Source: Xylogone sp. PMI_703 (Eukaryota > Ascomycota > Leotiomycetes). Taken from it: 64,000 nt of DNA. The notes beneath the pieces were generated by a model. That model made no database searches. It was not told the DNA's origin and worked only from the letters and a program-made list of their open reading frames with translations. Shown here piece by piece: positions 11,206 to 22,298 of this stretch. The stretch lies in contig JAJTUQ010000019.1 of NCBI GenBank assembly GCA_021399445.1, forward strand, positions 1 through 64,000, in the 5' to 3' direction. The translations under genes and the position numbers were made by a program. Positions within the stretch are counted from its first letter, which is position 1. Every line of letters starts with the position of its first letter.

Positions 11206-11701
11206 TCATGACACTAGGATCAGATCTTGAAAAGTTAACCAACTCACTGGTTGTGGAACAGCCTCTATGTCCCACTCCACTAGTGAGGGACGGCTGTTGT
11301 CGATGTGCGTAGACCATCCATTATAACCCGGAATCTCTGTCAAGTTTTCATTATCATAAAAACTGCCAGCTTCTATGACTGCAACAGAAAATCTTCTTGG
11401 GTCCACTGCCAGCCGAGCAGCAAGAGCGTTACCGACTGTCCCGCCGCCAATAATCTAAGGAAGACAAGATTAGATCTATGCTCAGGAACCGCAACACACA
11501 TTAAGCAAAACTCCGTCTATTCTTGGATCTTTTTTTATTACCACATACTTGATAATCATAGGTTTCATTTACACCCGGAATACCAAAAGAATTTCCCCAT
11601 AGCCGATTGGTCCCATCACGTGATTCTCTAAACCCTGCAAATGCGACGCCACGTTGTAGAGTTGAGTAAAATAAGAGAGTTAGGGTATATTTGAGAGGCA
11701 T
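11206..11701 (-). pseudogene. GMC oxidoreductase, N-terminal fragment
   Basis: An ATG at 11701 starts a signal-peptide-like N-terminus, followed by ETYDYQ. A roughly 90-bp intron then leads to IIGGGTVGNALAARL, the FAD-binding Rossmann motif of glucose-methanol-choline oxidoreductases, with AVIEAGSFY and EIPGYN. The reading stops soon after VPQP. The later conserved GMC elements, such as the GGSS motif and the C-terminal His/Asn pair, are missing; the next gene in the same orientation starts 175 bp on. This is a truncated gene. Full-length members are about 600 aa. Confidence 0.75.
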
Positions 11702-12430
11702 TATTATGAAAAACCGGATGCGAAATGATAGGAGTATTGTGCGATCCGTAGGAAATATCTCAGGTTACGCGACCCTCTGCATGCTGATCACTTGCAGGAG
11801 CTGTTGCCATTGTCTATAACCTCATTCGACTGTGGATAGGTGCCTGAAAGAATAACAGTTGACACCTCAGGTACTAACATCTGCGGCGAACAGACTTGCG
11901 CTTGAATAAGGTTTAGACTCGGTCAGTACGGTCCGCTGCGGGCCGAAATTGCGTGATGATTGGCTGGAGAGACCTAGTCACGCCTGCAAGATCAAGCAGG
12001 GAGTGGAGCGATACTGAATACCGTATACACTCACATTTACCAGAGTTATACCATCAGGGGTGGAACAGACCCTGTGTCAGCAGCCACCCATACAAAAGGA
12101 GTTCATGATCCTGGTATAATCAGCAAAATCTAATACGTGTCAGGCTAGCCTAACTCTGGTAGATGTGAATGTACACGGTACCCGTGACGTTTGGAGCATC
12201 GAAATTCCAAACATGTGATTTCTAGTTCTGATTTCCAATATGAAGTTTCAATATGATTTGTAAACCTCCTGAATATGTAACGCTTTAACTTGGATTTAAT
12301 GCCTTCAGACGTTTTTAGTTTGTTGTAATATTAAATATTCTTCATAGTTTTTTGCTTTCTGGAGTCAGTCAATCATTTTCTTCTTTTTCTATCCCGAGAG
12401 ATTTTCTTGATCCCTAGGGAGCACAAAATT
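11702..12430. promoter_or_regulatory. Divergent intergenic region between the GMC fragment and the DHA2 transporter
   Basis: The 729-bp spacer contains a MITE-like insertion at 12019-12180 (separate entry). The last 250 bp before the ATG are AT- and pyrimidine-rich (TTCTTCTTTTTC near 12375), as is common for fungal core promoters. Confidence 0.5.
12019..12180. mobile_element. MITE-like element with 28-bp terminal inverted repeats and TA flanks
   Basis: The arms at 12021-12048 (starting CCGTATACACTCACATTTAC) and 12151-12178 (ending AGATGTGAATGTACACGG) are inverted copies matching at 25 of 28 positions. All three mismatches are transitions. The 158-bp unit is bordered on both sides by TA, the target duplication of Tc1/mariner-type elements. 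There is no coding capacity inside. I infer a non-autonomous DNA element lying about 250-410 bp upstream of the transporter start. Confidence 0.65.
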
Positions 12431-14285
12431 ATGACGGAACTCGCAGACGAGAAAATACCAACTCCACAGGAGCAGAGTGAACCGGAATCTCTTGTAGGAA
12501 GCAACACTATCGACCCTGAAGCTGAGATTAATAATCTTGCTGAACAAAATGTCGAAGAAAAGACTGCTCCAGCTCTGGATGGGGGGCGTTCCATTCATGG
12601 TTTTAAATGGGTTTTAGCTGTGACTGCTATTCTCTCATCCACCTTTCTGTTTGCGTTAGATACTACTGTCGTAAGTCCACCTAATATTTAAATTGCAACA
12701 TCTTGAAATTTCACGCCAGAAACAACACTAAAAATGTCACTTCTTAGGTTGCCGATATTCAACCTAATATTCTGAATTCTCTGGGCGATTTCGAGAAATT
12801 CCCTTGGCTTGGCGCAGCCTTTGTCCTTCCAGCCGCTGCTTTGGTTCTCCCATTGTCAAAAGCGTACTCACTCTTTAATATTAAATGGCTCTATATTGGA
12901 TGTGTAACTCTGTTCGAAGTCGGAAGTGCTATTGCCGGTGCCTCTCCGACCATGAACGCGCTTATAACGGGTCGAGCGATTGCCGGAATTGGAGGCTGTG
13001 GGATGTATGTTGGCGGTTTGACCTTCTTTTCTGTTATCACGACTCCAAAGGAACGTCCAATATATATATCCCTTGTCACACCAGTCTGGGGAATTGGTAC
13101 AGTGCTCGGACCCATTGTAAGCTTTCTTTCTGCTGTATTATTGCTCTGTCTGATGTATTCTAGGTTGGAGGAGCCTTTGCAGAAAGTAGTGCAACATGGC
13201 GTTGGGGCTTCTACATCAACCTATGCATATTTGCGGCATTTGCGCCAATAATGGTCTTTCTTTTGCCATCTCTTGAATTTCAACCCACCCTATCTGCCAA
13301 ACAAAAGCTCGGCAAATTCGATTGGCTTGGCCTTCTCATATTTACGGGATGGTGCCTTTCCTTCGTCATGGCTTTACAATTCGGCGGCTCATACTATCCA
13401 TGGAAATCAGCAAGTGAGATAGTACTTTGGGTCATGACAGGCGTCCTAATGGTTGTTTTTGTTCTGTCACAAACTTTCCATCCTTTCATCGACAACAGCA
13501 ACCGGCTTTATCCAGCCCATATGCTAAAGAACCTAAAGCTAGGGATCCTACAATTCGCTACATTTTCTGCCTCCTCTGCTGTCTATATTCCGATCTATTA
13601 CATTCCGCTTTACTTTCAATTCGCGAGTGGAGAGTCACCTTTGCCGTCGGCGATAAAGCTACTTCCGTTCGTCTTTATGATTGTGGCTCTTTCCCTCCTT
13701 AATGGTTTCCTCATGTCCAAACTGGGTTACTATATGCCATGGTTCTTTTTGGGTGGAGCTATTGCACTAGTTGGCTCAGCCTTAATGTTTACCGTCGACT
13801 ACAATACCAGTACATCTGCTGTCTATGGATATAGTGTACTAATGGGCATCGGTGGTGGCTGCTTCCTCATGAGTGCATTTGGCTGTGCTTCTGATGTTGT
13901 CGAAGTAAAAGACGTCTTTGACGCTATTGGTGTCCTCTCCGTGAGTCAAGGTATTGGTATAGTTTTCTTTGTCTCAGCTGCTGGAATCGTATTCCAGAAT
14001 CTGGGAGTCAAGTATATTACATCCTTCTTGCCGCCGAATTTTACAGGAAATAAAGATGACATTTTGGCTGGAACTACTAGCGCAGTATACCGGAGTTTTG
14101 ACCCTCAAACCAGAGCTGAGATTGGAGCCGCCATTGTTAAGGCAATGAGTCGAGTGTATGGATTGTCAATTGCAGGAACAGCGATAACGACGGTCATTTC
14201 ACCGTTTCTCAGCGTAAGTGTTCACATTACCTCATTCTGAGATTTACGATGCTAAGTTATTCCACAGAAAGGCAAGGTTGGATAG
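12431..14285 (+). CDS. MFS drug:H+ antiporter (DHA2, 14-TMS type)
   Basis: Exons are 12431-12670, 12748-13116, 13164-14213 and 14268-14285, giving 558 aa with all junctions in phase. About 60 hydrophilic N-terminal residues precede the first membrane segment (WVLAVTAILSSTFLFALDTT, carrying the family's LD.T motif). The segment GIGTVLGPIVGG is the antiporter motif C, and GRAIAGIGGCGMY fits motif B. The rest is a run of hydrophobic helices with a large loop near the C-terminus, as in 14-helix exporters. Members of this family export toxins and drugs from the plasma membrane and often sit in secondary-metabolite clusters. It lies opposite the decayed GMC and PaxM-like genes, so it may be the surviving pump of that cluster. 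The substrate is unknown. Confidence 0.88.
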
Positions 14286-14661
14286 ATATCTAGATAGTAT
14301 TGGAAGAAATACGTAATGGTAGCATGGTTTCCATTACTAAGTAAAATTAGGTGGGATTAAAAAAGTTCTCTGAGGCTAAAGTGAATATTTAAGAGCCATA
14401 AAAGGATATAATAACTTCTCTTCTCTACTTGGAACTTAAGCAATGCGAGGTGCGCTCCAAGGGTGTTTTCAGTTGCCGCATCCACCTTAAGTACAAACTT
14501 CACACTCATAAAATACTTGTCGACAAAATTTCCCGAACTCCGAACTCCCACGTGGCTGTTTTTAATTTATTGCTGTTATCTTGGTAATATCATTCGGTGT
14601 TCACAAAGGGTTAGATTTTTTGTACCCACCATTATCAAAACCAATAGTATCACTCATATAA
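14286..14661. other. Convergent 3' spacer
   Basis: About 375 bp between the ends of the DHA2 transporter and the oppositely oriented DUF2306 gene. It should hold both 3' UTRs. I see no further gene. Confidence 0.5.
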
Positions 14662-15835
14662 TTACGCCTCCATATCCTTAGGCCTCCACTCTTCTGCATC
14701 TCCAAATCTTTCAACAGTCCACCCACCATTTCCAGGTTTTTTGTAACCAGCAGCAAGCTGCCTTTCATAGCTAACTTGACGTAACCTTTGTGCCTCTCTG
14801 GGAGTGAGATTTAGATAAATCTCAACGCCAATCAAATGAACAACTAGACTTATCCAAAGCTAGATTTCATTAGTATATATTTGGTGAACAAAGACGTCAG
14901 TTTAGGAAAAACTCACAGCGGCGCCAAACGGAATACTGCCACTCGCTCCCGCACTTTCTGGTTCCAATACTGAGTGAACAGCTTTAACTACAACTCTTCC
15001 ATCTAGGGTCCCATTAGGAATTAAACATTGTGGATATTTCTTTTCTAATATCCCTTCAATCCCAAACTGGCGGTAGGTGTAATCTATCTGATCACATGTC
15101 CAAACAGTATAATAAGTCCCGATCCGTGATATAATAACAGCTGCTATGTTATCAATTATTCGGCTCGATATGATAACCCCAAAAATGAACATGCTCCTAA
15201 TCATCCATGCTCTGTGCTGATCAATTTGGAGTCTTCTGATGTTCCAATACGCCATGGTCAAGCTGCAAGTTGTCAAAATGACCAGCATAGCTTCAGCGCT
15301 CTGGATGCCAACTCGAGTTCCAGAGTCCGGATGTGGGAGGACGATACATGCTCCAGCATTAGATATTAGGAGTAGAATGAGCACTATGTAACCGTTTATC
15401 CTGTGGAATATAATGGAGAAGTGGCGGATTGCAGGAACAAATTGGAGTACCATGAGAATCCCCGCTGGAAGACATCCACATAGATGCATCAACATTCCAA
15501 CTCGGTAGGAGCCTGAACGAAAGTAATACATATATCCAGGATTAATATTCACGGAGAATATCTTGTTATAGTTGTAGAATTGTAGTCGAGACAGGCTAAA
15601 ACCGAACATGGCACCTGCAAAGATTACATCTAAATGAGTTCAGGTCGTCAGAAAACCTTTTTAATTCGATTCTAGACATTATGATCTTACAGAGAGGGAA
15701 GTTATAAGCTTTGGTAAATCCAAATGCGTTGTACACTCTCTGGTATGTCGATTTCACCTGTGATATCTCGTTCTGGAGACCAGGGCTCTCAGCAGAGGAC
15801 AAGGAAGAATTGGATTCGTTGGTTTCTTTAGACAT
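14662..15835 (-). CDS. DUF2306-type integral membrane protein
   Basis: Minus-strand exons are 15835-15691, 15614-14917 and 14859-14662, giving 346 aa; both introns (76 and 57 bp) are GT-AG and in phase. The start is the MSKETNES methionine. Several membrane helices are visible: HLCGCLPAGILMVLQFVPAI, GYIVLILLLISNAGACIVL, AMLVILTTCSLTMAYW and a last one after the second intron. The conserved-looking pieces HRINGYI and QIDQHRAWMIRS match the fungal DUF2306 family, whose function is unknown. The C-terminus is hydrophilic (WTVERFGDAEEWRP). It is divergent from the SDR at 16334 with a 498-bp shared spacer. Confidence 0.8.
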
Positions 15836-16333
15836 CCTGAAATCTACGAAGCCCGTGTGGGTATTCTTATAGGATATTTTCTTCCCCTTCTCGATCCTGT
15901 TTCTATAAGTGTTGCTGATTATAGATGACGGCAAACTAAAAGCTAGAGGATGGCATCCCCTCTATCATCAGGGCTGCGACAACAATGAAACTTATACTTT
16001 ACATCCTACGTCTAAATAATCCAAATTATTAAATAGAATGCTTCTGATCGTCTCTTGGTACCACTTGTGCAATTATGGGAGTTAACACACCGAGTCTCCA
16101 CTTCATTGCAGAATCGCGGGCCGAGTTTGAGCGCACTATATTGTGGCAATTACTAACATTCCTCCCAGCTTCTAGTTCATGTTCTGCGAATCAAGACCCA
16201 GCTAGCCGATTATGCAAGCTATAAAACCTGGCCTCACTTATTTAACAGATCTTCTCGCTCCGGCGGTGGTTCTATGCTCGTGCCGAACGTACATCTCGGG
16301 CTCTTCTCTCCGCCTTATCCTTGCTAATCAAAG
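15836..16333. promoter_or_regulatory. Divergent promoter between DUF2306 and SDR genes
   Basis: The 498-bp spacer should carry the promoters of both genes. It is balanced in composition with pyrimidine-rich DNA before 16334. No specific binding site can be assigned with confidence. Confidence 0.4.
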
Positions 16334-17108
16334 ATGTCTGCACCAGTCCTCCTCGTTCTAGGGGCTGGTAACAATGTCGGTTTACATACCGCTTCCCATT
16401 TTGCTCGACAAGGTCATCGAGTAGCAGTTATCTCTCGATCTATCTCAACCCGCGCCTATCCTCAGTACACGATTATTAATGCCGATTTGCTGACGTAGAG
16501 GCAATCAAAGGGGTGTTCGACCAAGTTAGGGCACAACTTGGCGAGCCCAATGTGGTACTTTACAATGGTAATAATTAATAGTTCCTGCGATTACAATAAT
16601 GAACATATCTAATGGATATAGCGGTCTTTTTTGCCCGGCCAAAGGAATATATTTCAGATATACCCATTGCCGCGTATCAGAGATCACTGCAGATCAATAC
16701 AGTAGCCCCATATTTGTCTGCTCAATTATCTATTGAAAGCGTTTCTAAAGTCACTAATGGAGGCCCAAAAACTTTCATATTCACTGGGAACTGTTTAAAT
16801 GTCAAGGTTTTACCCCGATTCTGGTCCTTTGGTTCAGCGAAGTCGGCAACAGCTCATATAATAATCGCTGCATCCATGTATTATGAGAATCGCGGATACC
16901 GGTATGCGCTTAGAGAAACACAATAAAGAATTGAGAAGCGGAAATTTATAAATAATGCTAACGGAAGAATAGGTTTTATTACGTAGATGAAAGGACTCCA
17001 GAAGGGGAGCCTGTGATGGATGATTTGAGCGGAGAAGCGAATGCGGAAATATTTTGGGAAATTGAGCCAGTTGAAGAAACAGGAAAATCCGATTGTTACA
17101 TTTGTTAA
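16334..17108 (+). pseudogene. SDR-like NAD(P)-binding protein, frameshifted
   Basis: The start ATG at 16334 gives LLVLGAGNNVGLHTA, a dinucleotide-binding motif, then a strand and basic residue (VAVISRS). The frame meets TAG at 16496-16498. Shifting frame near 16486-16492 restores ADVEAIKGVF and LGEPNVVLYN, so a small indel has broken the gene. After that, introns at 16568-16621 and 16902-16972 splice in phase. The expected YxxxK is replaced by GSAKSATAH, as in a divergent fungal SDR group. The C-terminal part has FYYVDERTPEGEPV. Apart from one frameshift, the model is complete (about 210 residues). Confidence 0.7.
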
Positions 17109-18905
17109 TAAAAAGGGTTAAGTAGATTTTAAATAAAAACTTAAAAATGCATAGAATTTGAATTTAGTCTGATATATTATAATTATATAATTAATATTGT
17201 TGGTTTATCCAATCACGTGAATATCACATGTACGCTAGACCTAATTAGGTGTGAGCCATAGCCGAGCCGTAGGCTCTCCTACCTCTGTACGGAGATAGAG
17301 AGAATTAACTTCCATACAACGTAATTAGCATACCCGTAACTAAAGGTTTACGATCGTGCTACGCGTTATCGGAGCATACCGACAAATATCTTATTATATT
17401 AAAATAATAAAAATAATAAAATCACGTGTACATTATGTAAAAGTCACGTGACTCAAAATTTAATATATGATATTTTAAATAATTTTAAGTCTATTTATAA
17501 TAATTATAATAACTATAATTAGATATTTACTCTTTTAATCTATGAGACGACTTATTGCGCCCTGGAACTTGGTGGGCTGTTACAACTTTGCGGGGTTGTA
17601 ACAGAGGACAGCTTAGCTCCTTAGTGAGAATTATGAATAGACTCAGTCATGCACAAATATTATAACCTGGTTAAAAATGGACTTACTGTACTAATAATCA
17701 TCGGCAATAATGGGGTCCTGCAAGATTCATAATCCGTCAGTCAACAGACCAATGAACAACGTCCTAATTAGTACTATTCCTGCAAGTGACAGCCATAATC
17801 GCGGCAGGTTAACAGTTGGCGCCCCTGAGCTGGTGGCGACGGCTGGACCGAAGCTGCTCACATTCCATGGCCTTAAGCGTCCGCGTCTACACAGTAGATT
17901 GCTGCGCTGGAGGCTCAGAAACCCCAGCTTCTGCCTCGCTGTGACAGGTAAAGATAGATCCACGGAAGTAGGGAGTGGTAAAATTAGTGGCAGCTACAAT
18001 TCCTGTATGTGCAAACCACGGCAATGCGTCGTAGCCCTGAGCAGAATGACTGGGGATGATGGCTACTGATCGGTATCCACGCAGGACGGCTCAAAGCACT
18101 ACGCCGCACCTCTATACAATAATACAAGACCGGCAATTGCGATTGAGCTCTATGTTGTGCAATAATTACAAGTTGCTAGTCGTCCGAAGGCTTATGGAAA
18201 CTGGTTCACGGAATAGGATAATGGGGAGTCTCCCCCATCTGGGGAAACCCCGACCCACGGCTTACGGGACTTGCGGGGGAAGCGGCGCTGGGCCTCTCCC
18301 ATAGAACGCGTTGTCTTGGCCTATCCACCTTGGCGGCTTCTGTGGCAATGGGTTAGATTCGCAACAATGCTCCCTTGTTATGGATCGGTATTACTGTATG
18401 ATGGCCTGGTAATCTATCATGTCGCACGCCGGGGGTAAAACCTGAAGTTACACAAACGCGATGTATCTTGCCCGCCTGATAGAGCGTGGTAGCTTGCTAA
18501 CTGGCCCCCGGAAGGCTCTTCCCGATGCGAGATGCGAAACGTACAGCGGACCGTGGATGCAACTTTGCTGTATCCCGTGGGACGGATGCATCATTTACGA
18601 GCTCATTGTCACTGGCTGCGTTGGAAAGGCTGCTAGACGGTTGACGTGCAAAATGTAGCGCCCTAGATAGCTGGCTAAACAGGGGGCGTTGGGAAGCTTC
18701 GGGCAAGCTCAACCGGTAAAGCTTAGGGTGCCATCTCGTGCCAAGTGGCTCACTCGGCAGATGCTTTCCCCAGACATGCCGATCTCAAGTAGACTTTTAA
18801 CTTGGGATATATATCTGGGTCAGTGGTAGTCTGCAGCTCCTCCTGTCGTCGCTGTTGTGCGGATCTGTGGGACCTTTATCCTTTGGCGGCCACACTCCAA
18901 TAACC
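17109..18905. other. Long intergenic region: AT-rich relic, hairpin, G/C-cluster promoter
   Basis: 17109-17560 is AT-rich with CACGTG sites near 17213-17220, 17422 and 17446, and may be an LTR-like relic. A 9-bp perfect hairpin (TGTTACAAC / GTTGTAACA) sits at 17578-17603 and resembles a gypsy LTR end. 17700-18850 is balanced and unassigned; an open stretch at 17710-18069 has no recognisable domain. At 18226-18275, runs of CCCC/GGGG, including CCCCATCTGGGG at 18233-18244, could be zinc-finger binding sites in the promoter of the transporter at 18906. Confidence 0.45.
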
Positions 18906-21160
18906 ATGTCGATTCAACCTGTTGCTACCCAGCTGGATGAGCTGGACAAGAAACAAGACGATGTTAACCATATCTCGGAAGTCGCCAGCGTAGCTAACGA
19001 TGAAGCTGCAAATGTCAGGCCGACTCCAGTGATCAAGGTGGATTCATATCTGGACGATGAGCATATCAATTTGGGTTGGCGGTCTTGGATGGCTGTCTTC
19101 GTGACCTGCTTTGCGTATGTTTTTTTCAACGGCTGCTAAATATGTGATGTCCTGTCATTTGAGCTAATGTGTGCTACACGCAGAAATGGAGCCCAAGTCT
19201 TCGTTGTCACAGCCGCTGGTTCTGTCATTGCCTTTATTGTTCGAGATCTTGGTGATGCCCCTCTCTCTGGATGGATCATTCAGGTACCTACTCTGTCCAC
19301 GTTATCATCACTTCCTCCCATTCCAGTTCGAGCTCCTAATTGAGATATTCAGGGTCCGCTCCTAATGCAGAGCGTGCTATCGCCAGTTGTTGGCCGCCTC
19401 TCCGATGTCCTGGATCGCAAATATATAGCCTCGCTCACTCCATTGGTTGCTTTTGCCGGTGCTGTGATCTCCGCGCGGGCTACGTCGATGAATATGCTTA
19501 TCGGTGGTGGTATTTTGATTGGTACGAACTTGTCTACCGTTGCTATTGTGCATTCAATTCCCTCTGAAATCCTACCTATGAAGTATCGACCTTTGGCGAA
19601 TGGGTTTGGTTATGTTGCCGGAGCTATTGGTGGCCTGTAAGTACCCAGAGGAAGCCCGACCATGCGCTTTTGGCTTTTTTTTTTTGGCAATTCATACTCT
19701 AACATCTACTCGCAGAGTTGGCACCTTGGGGTCGGGCGGTGTTACTAATGCTGATGCTGGAGGTTGGCGGACCATATTTTGGATGCAGGCGGCTTTCTAT
19801 CTTGCTTCCTCTCTTGGACTCTTGCTTTTTTACTGGCCACAACGTAGATCCGATTATCCAAAGATGAGTCTCTGGGGTTATATCTGGTCCTGTGATCCCA
19901 TCGGTTCACTTTTATTTGCTTCTGGCACACTCTTGTTGTTACTTGCTTTCGATTGGTCCGGAGGCGCATATCACTGGTCGAACCCTCATGTTGCCGTTAA
20001 TCTCGGTCTTGGTGGAGCACTCTTGATTGCATTCTGTTTATACGGTGTGTATATTTCAATAAAATGTCCGTGTCGTGAGAGAGTGGGTCTAACTATGCAA
20101 ACTCAGAATGGAAGGGTCGTGACGACGGTCTGGTTCCCCATGTACTTTTTCGTGGAACACCCAATTTTGCACTCTCTGTCTTTACCTTTTCCGTTGAAGG
20201 GTATGGATATTCTGCTACTTGAGATATGGTAAAATACTAATAAGGAGTGTAGATGGATGTTTTATAGTGCAGTCAACAGCGTGACTCCACAGCTGGTACT
20301 AAACCTTGGTTTTGAAAGCACTTCTTGGGAAATCTCGAAGCGGCAGTTATATTACAATATCCCCGCACTTCTAGCCTCTATACCTATCATGTAAGAGATC
20401 TATGTACTAACTAAAAAGCCTGGACTGACAGAGTTTTAGATGGTATGCTACACGTTACAAGGACCTTAAGTCACCACTACTACTCACACTCATCATCTTC
20501 CTTGTTGTGTAAGCAACCCCTTGCAAAACTAATTCTCACTTGCTGACGTCTGGTAGCGTTATTTGTTACGCTTGTATTCAACCTTGGATGGATCACGCCC
20601 AGATTGGGTTTAACATCATCTGTACGCACTTCTTTTAGATAACTGTAGTGTAATACTGACATTCTCCAGGCGGTATTGGCCAGTCTGGTCCTCTATCACT
20701 TCTCGTCGCCCTGGTCCAGTTTACTGCTCCTCATGCTTACCTTAGCACGGCCACCGGCCTCGCTTTCTCTGCACGAGCTATAGGCGGCGCCTTCGGGTCT
20801 GCCGTACTCTCTGCAATTATAAACGGGAAGCTCAGTGCCACCTACGCGCCAACTATCTCTAAGCTTGCTATCTCAGCCGGCCTCCCTCCATCATCAGCGC
20901 CAGCTCTCGTTGCGGCTGTGAAGGCTGGAAAATCCACGAGCGCTGTACCAGGGATTACGCCAGAGATTCTGAGTCTTGTAGTTGATAAAAGCCACCACTT
21001 ATATGCCCAGGCGTATCGATTAGCGTATTCAAGTATCATACCCTTTGTGGTGCTCGCATTTGTCGCCAGTTGCTTCTTGAAGGACGTGAAAGAGTTAATG
21101 ACGGAACATGTTGAGGCTACTGTTGAAAAACTTCCTGAGACAAGCAAGGAGGTTGCTTAG
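18906..21160 (+). CDS. MFS transporter, TRI12/siderophore-like (fungal trichothecene efflux pump family)
   Basis: Nine exons (18906-19114, 19184-19283, 19353-19636, 19716-20044, 20107-20200, 20253-20390, 20440-20508, 20557-20621, 20670-21160) join in phase to 592 aa. After a 60-residue polar N-terminus comes LGWRSWMAVFVTCFA, typical of the TRI12 family, then QVFVVTAAGSVIAFIVRDLG and the MFS loop VVGRLSDVLDRKY. The helices continue to FVVLAFVASCFLKDV and a polar C-terminus. These proteins are plasma-membrane exporters of toxins or carriers of siderophores. The many short introns fit the family. The gene is intact. It precedes a ToxD-like reductase in the same orientation, 1.1 kb away. The substrate cannot be read from the sequence. 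Confidence 0.88.
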
Positions 21161-22298
21161 ACGGGGAGACCAGATCAACGGTGCACATTATGAGTGGATA
21201 ATGGATTTGACTGCTTGATCATAGATAGGAAACTGTATATCCTGTTGATTAAAGAACCGGGGTCTTCATCCTACAGTCTCTGCACAAAATAGCTTCCAGC
21301 AAATCACTTTTATTGTGGTGCACTGCGCTTTTACCAAAATTAATCAGAGTTGAAATATCACTTTCCTGTACGAATAACGAAAAGGTTCTTAAGCTTAATA
21401 ATAATCATATCCACTCGCCCAGCAAGCAATTGCCAGCTATGCATACACAACTGTAGACTCGTGAAATCTTATGTAATGGAACTATAAGAAGCAAGCGTGA
21501 TGTGATTGGACATCGGAGCTATTTTTAGGCATAGTTTATTATTACGCACAGCATACGGCACATAATGCACTATTAGCCATAGCTTGACAGGAAGAGGGAC
21601 AGTTCATATAAAGCTTCTGCGCTTAATGGCAGGAAGATTTCATGCGCAACATGAACTAAGGAAGATCTCTGTCTCATATTTACATGCATACGTATCCGCT
21701 TGCTTTCATTATTCATACATGGAAAACTACGTGCAATATTCGTTTAGGTAGCGGAATACGAAAATTAACTATAGCTTATACAATTGGAATCAGAATCCCA
21801 GAGCAAATATCGCATCTGTAAAAATCCCATACAGGTGTAGGATGATTATTTAGCTTCAGCACGTACTATTAGGTCAAGCCTCTGGAGGCATTTATTAACT
21901 GGTTGCCTAAAAGTTTGTGATATCAAAAATATACAACCGTCAATTGGTCTAGAGTTGACCGAAAGGAAGCATTGGCGCGATAGGATTGCTCAAGAGCGGA
22001 AGAGGCATTGGTTGGACCTAATAATGGCTTTGTGGCTATTCAGCCACATGCAAATATTATTCGTAAGAAACGAAGGCATAACGGGAACTTCACACCGGCT
22101 CTTGGGAAAGCTGTCTCTGATTTCCGCGCTAATTGCCTGAGCAAGCCAAGTTATGGCTGCCAGGCAGGTATAAAAGAAAATCAATTATCCATTCTCGAGA
22201 AAGTCTTGTATGGAGTGAATTACTTAATTGTATGACCCTTTCTAACTTAAAAAATAGCACGTTTCTTGCTCCGCTGATCGATTGTGTCATTTGATAAA
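21161..22298. other. Intergenic, promoter of the reductase
   Basis: Open stretches at 21955-22235 overlap on both strands and show no domain. Nothing else is recognised. Confidence 0.4.

Noticed and set aside
17710..18069. 119-codon plus-strand frame
   Set aside because: Low-complexity, basic, no domain, with an equally open antisense frame; probably chance.
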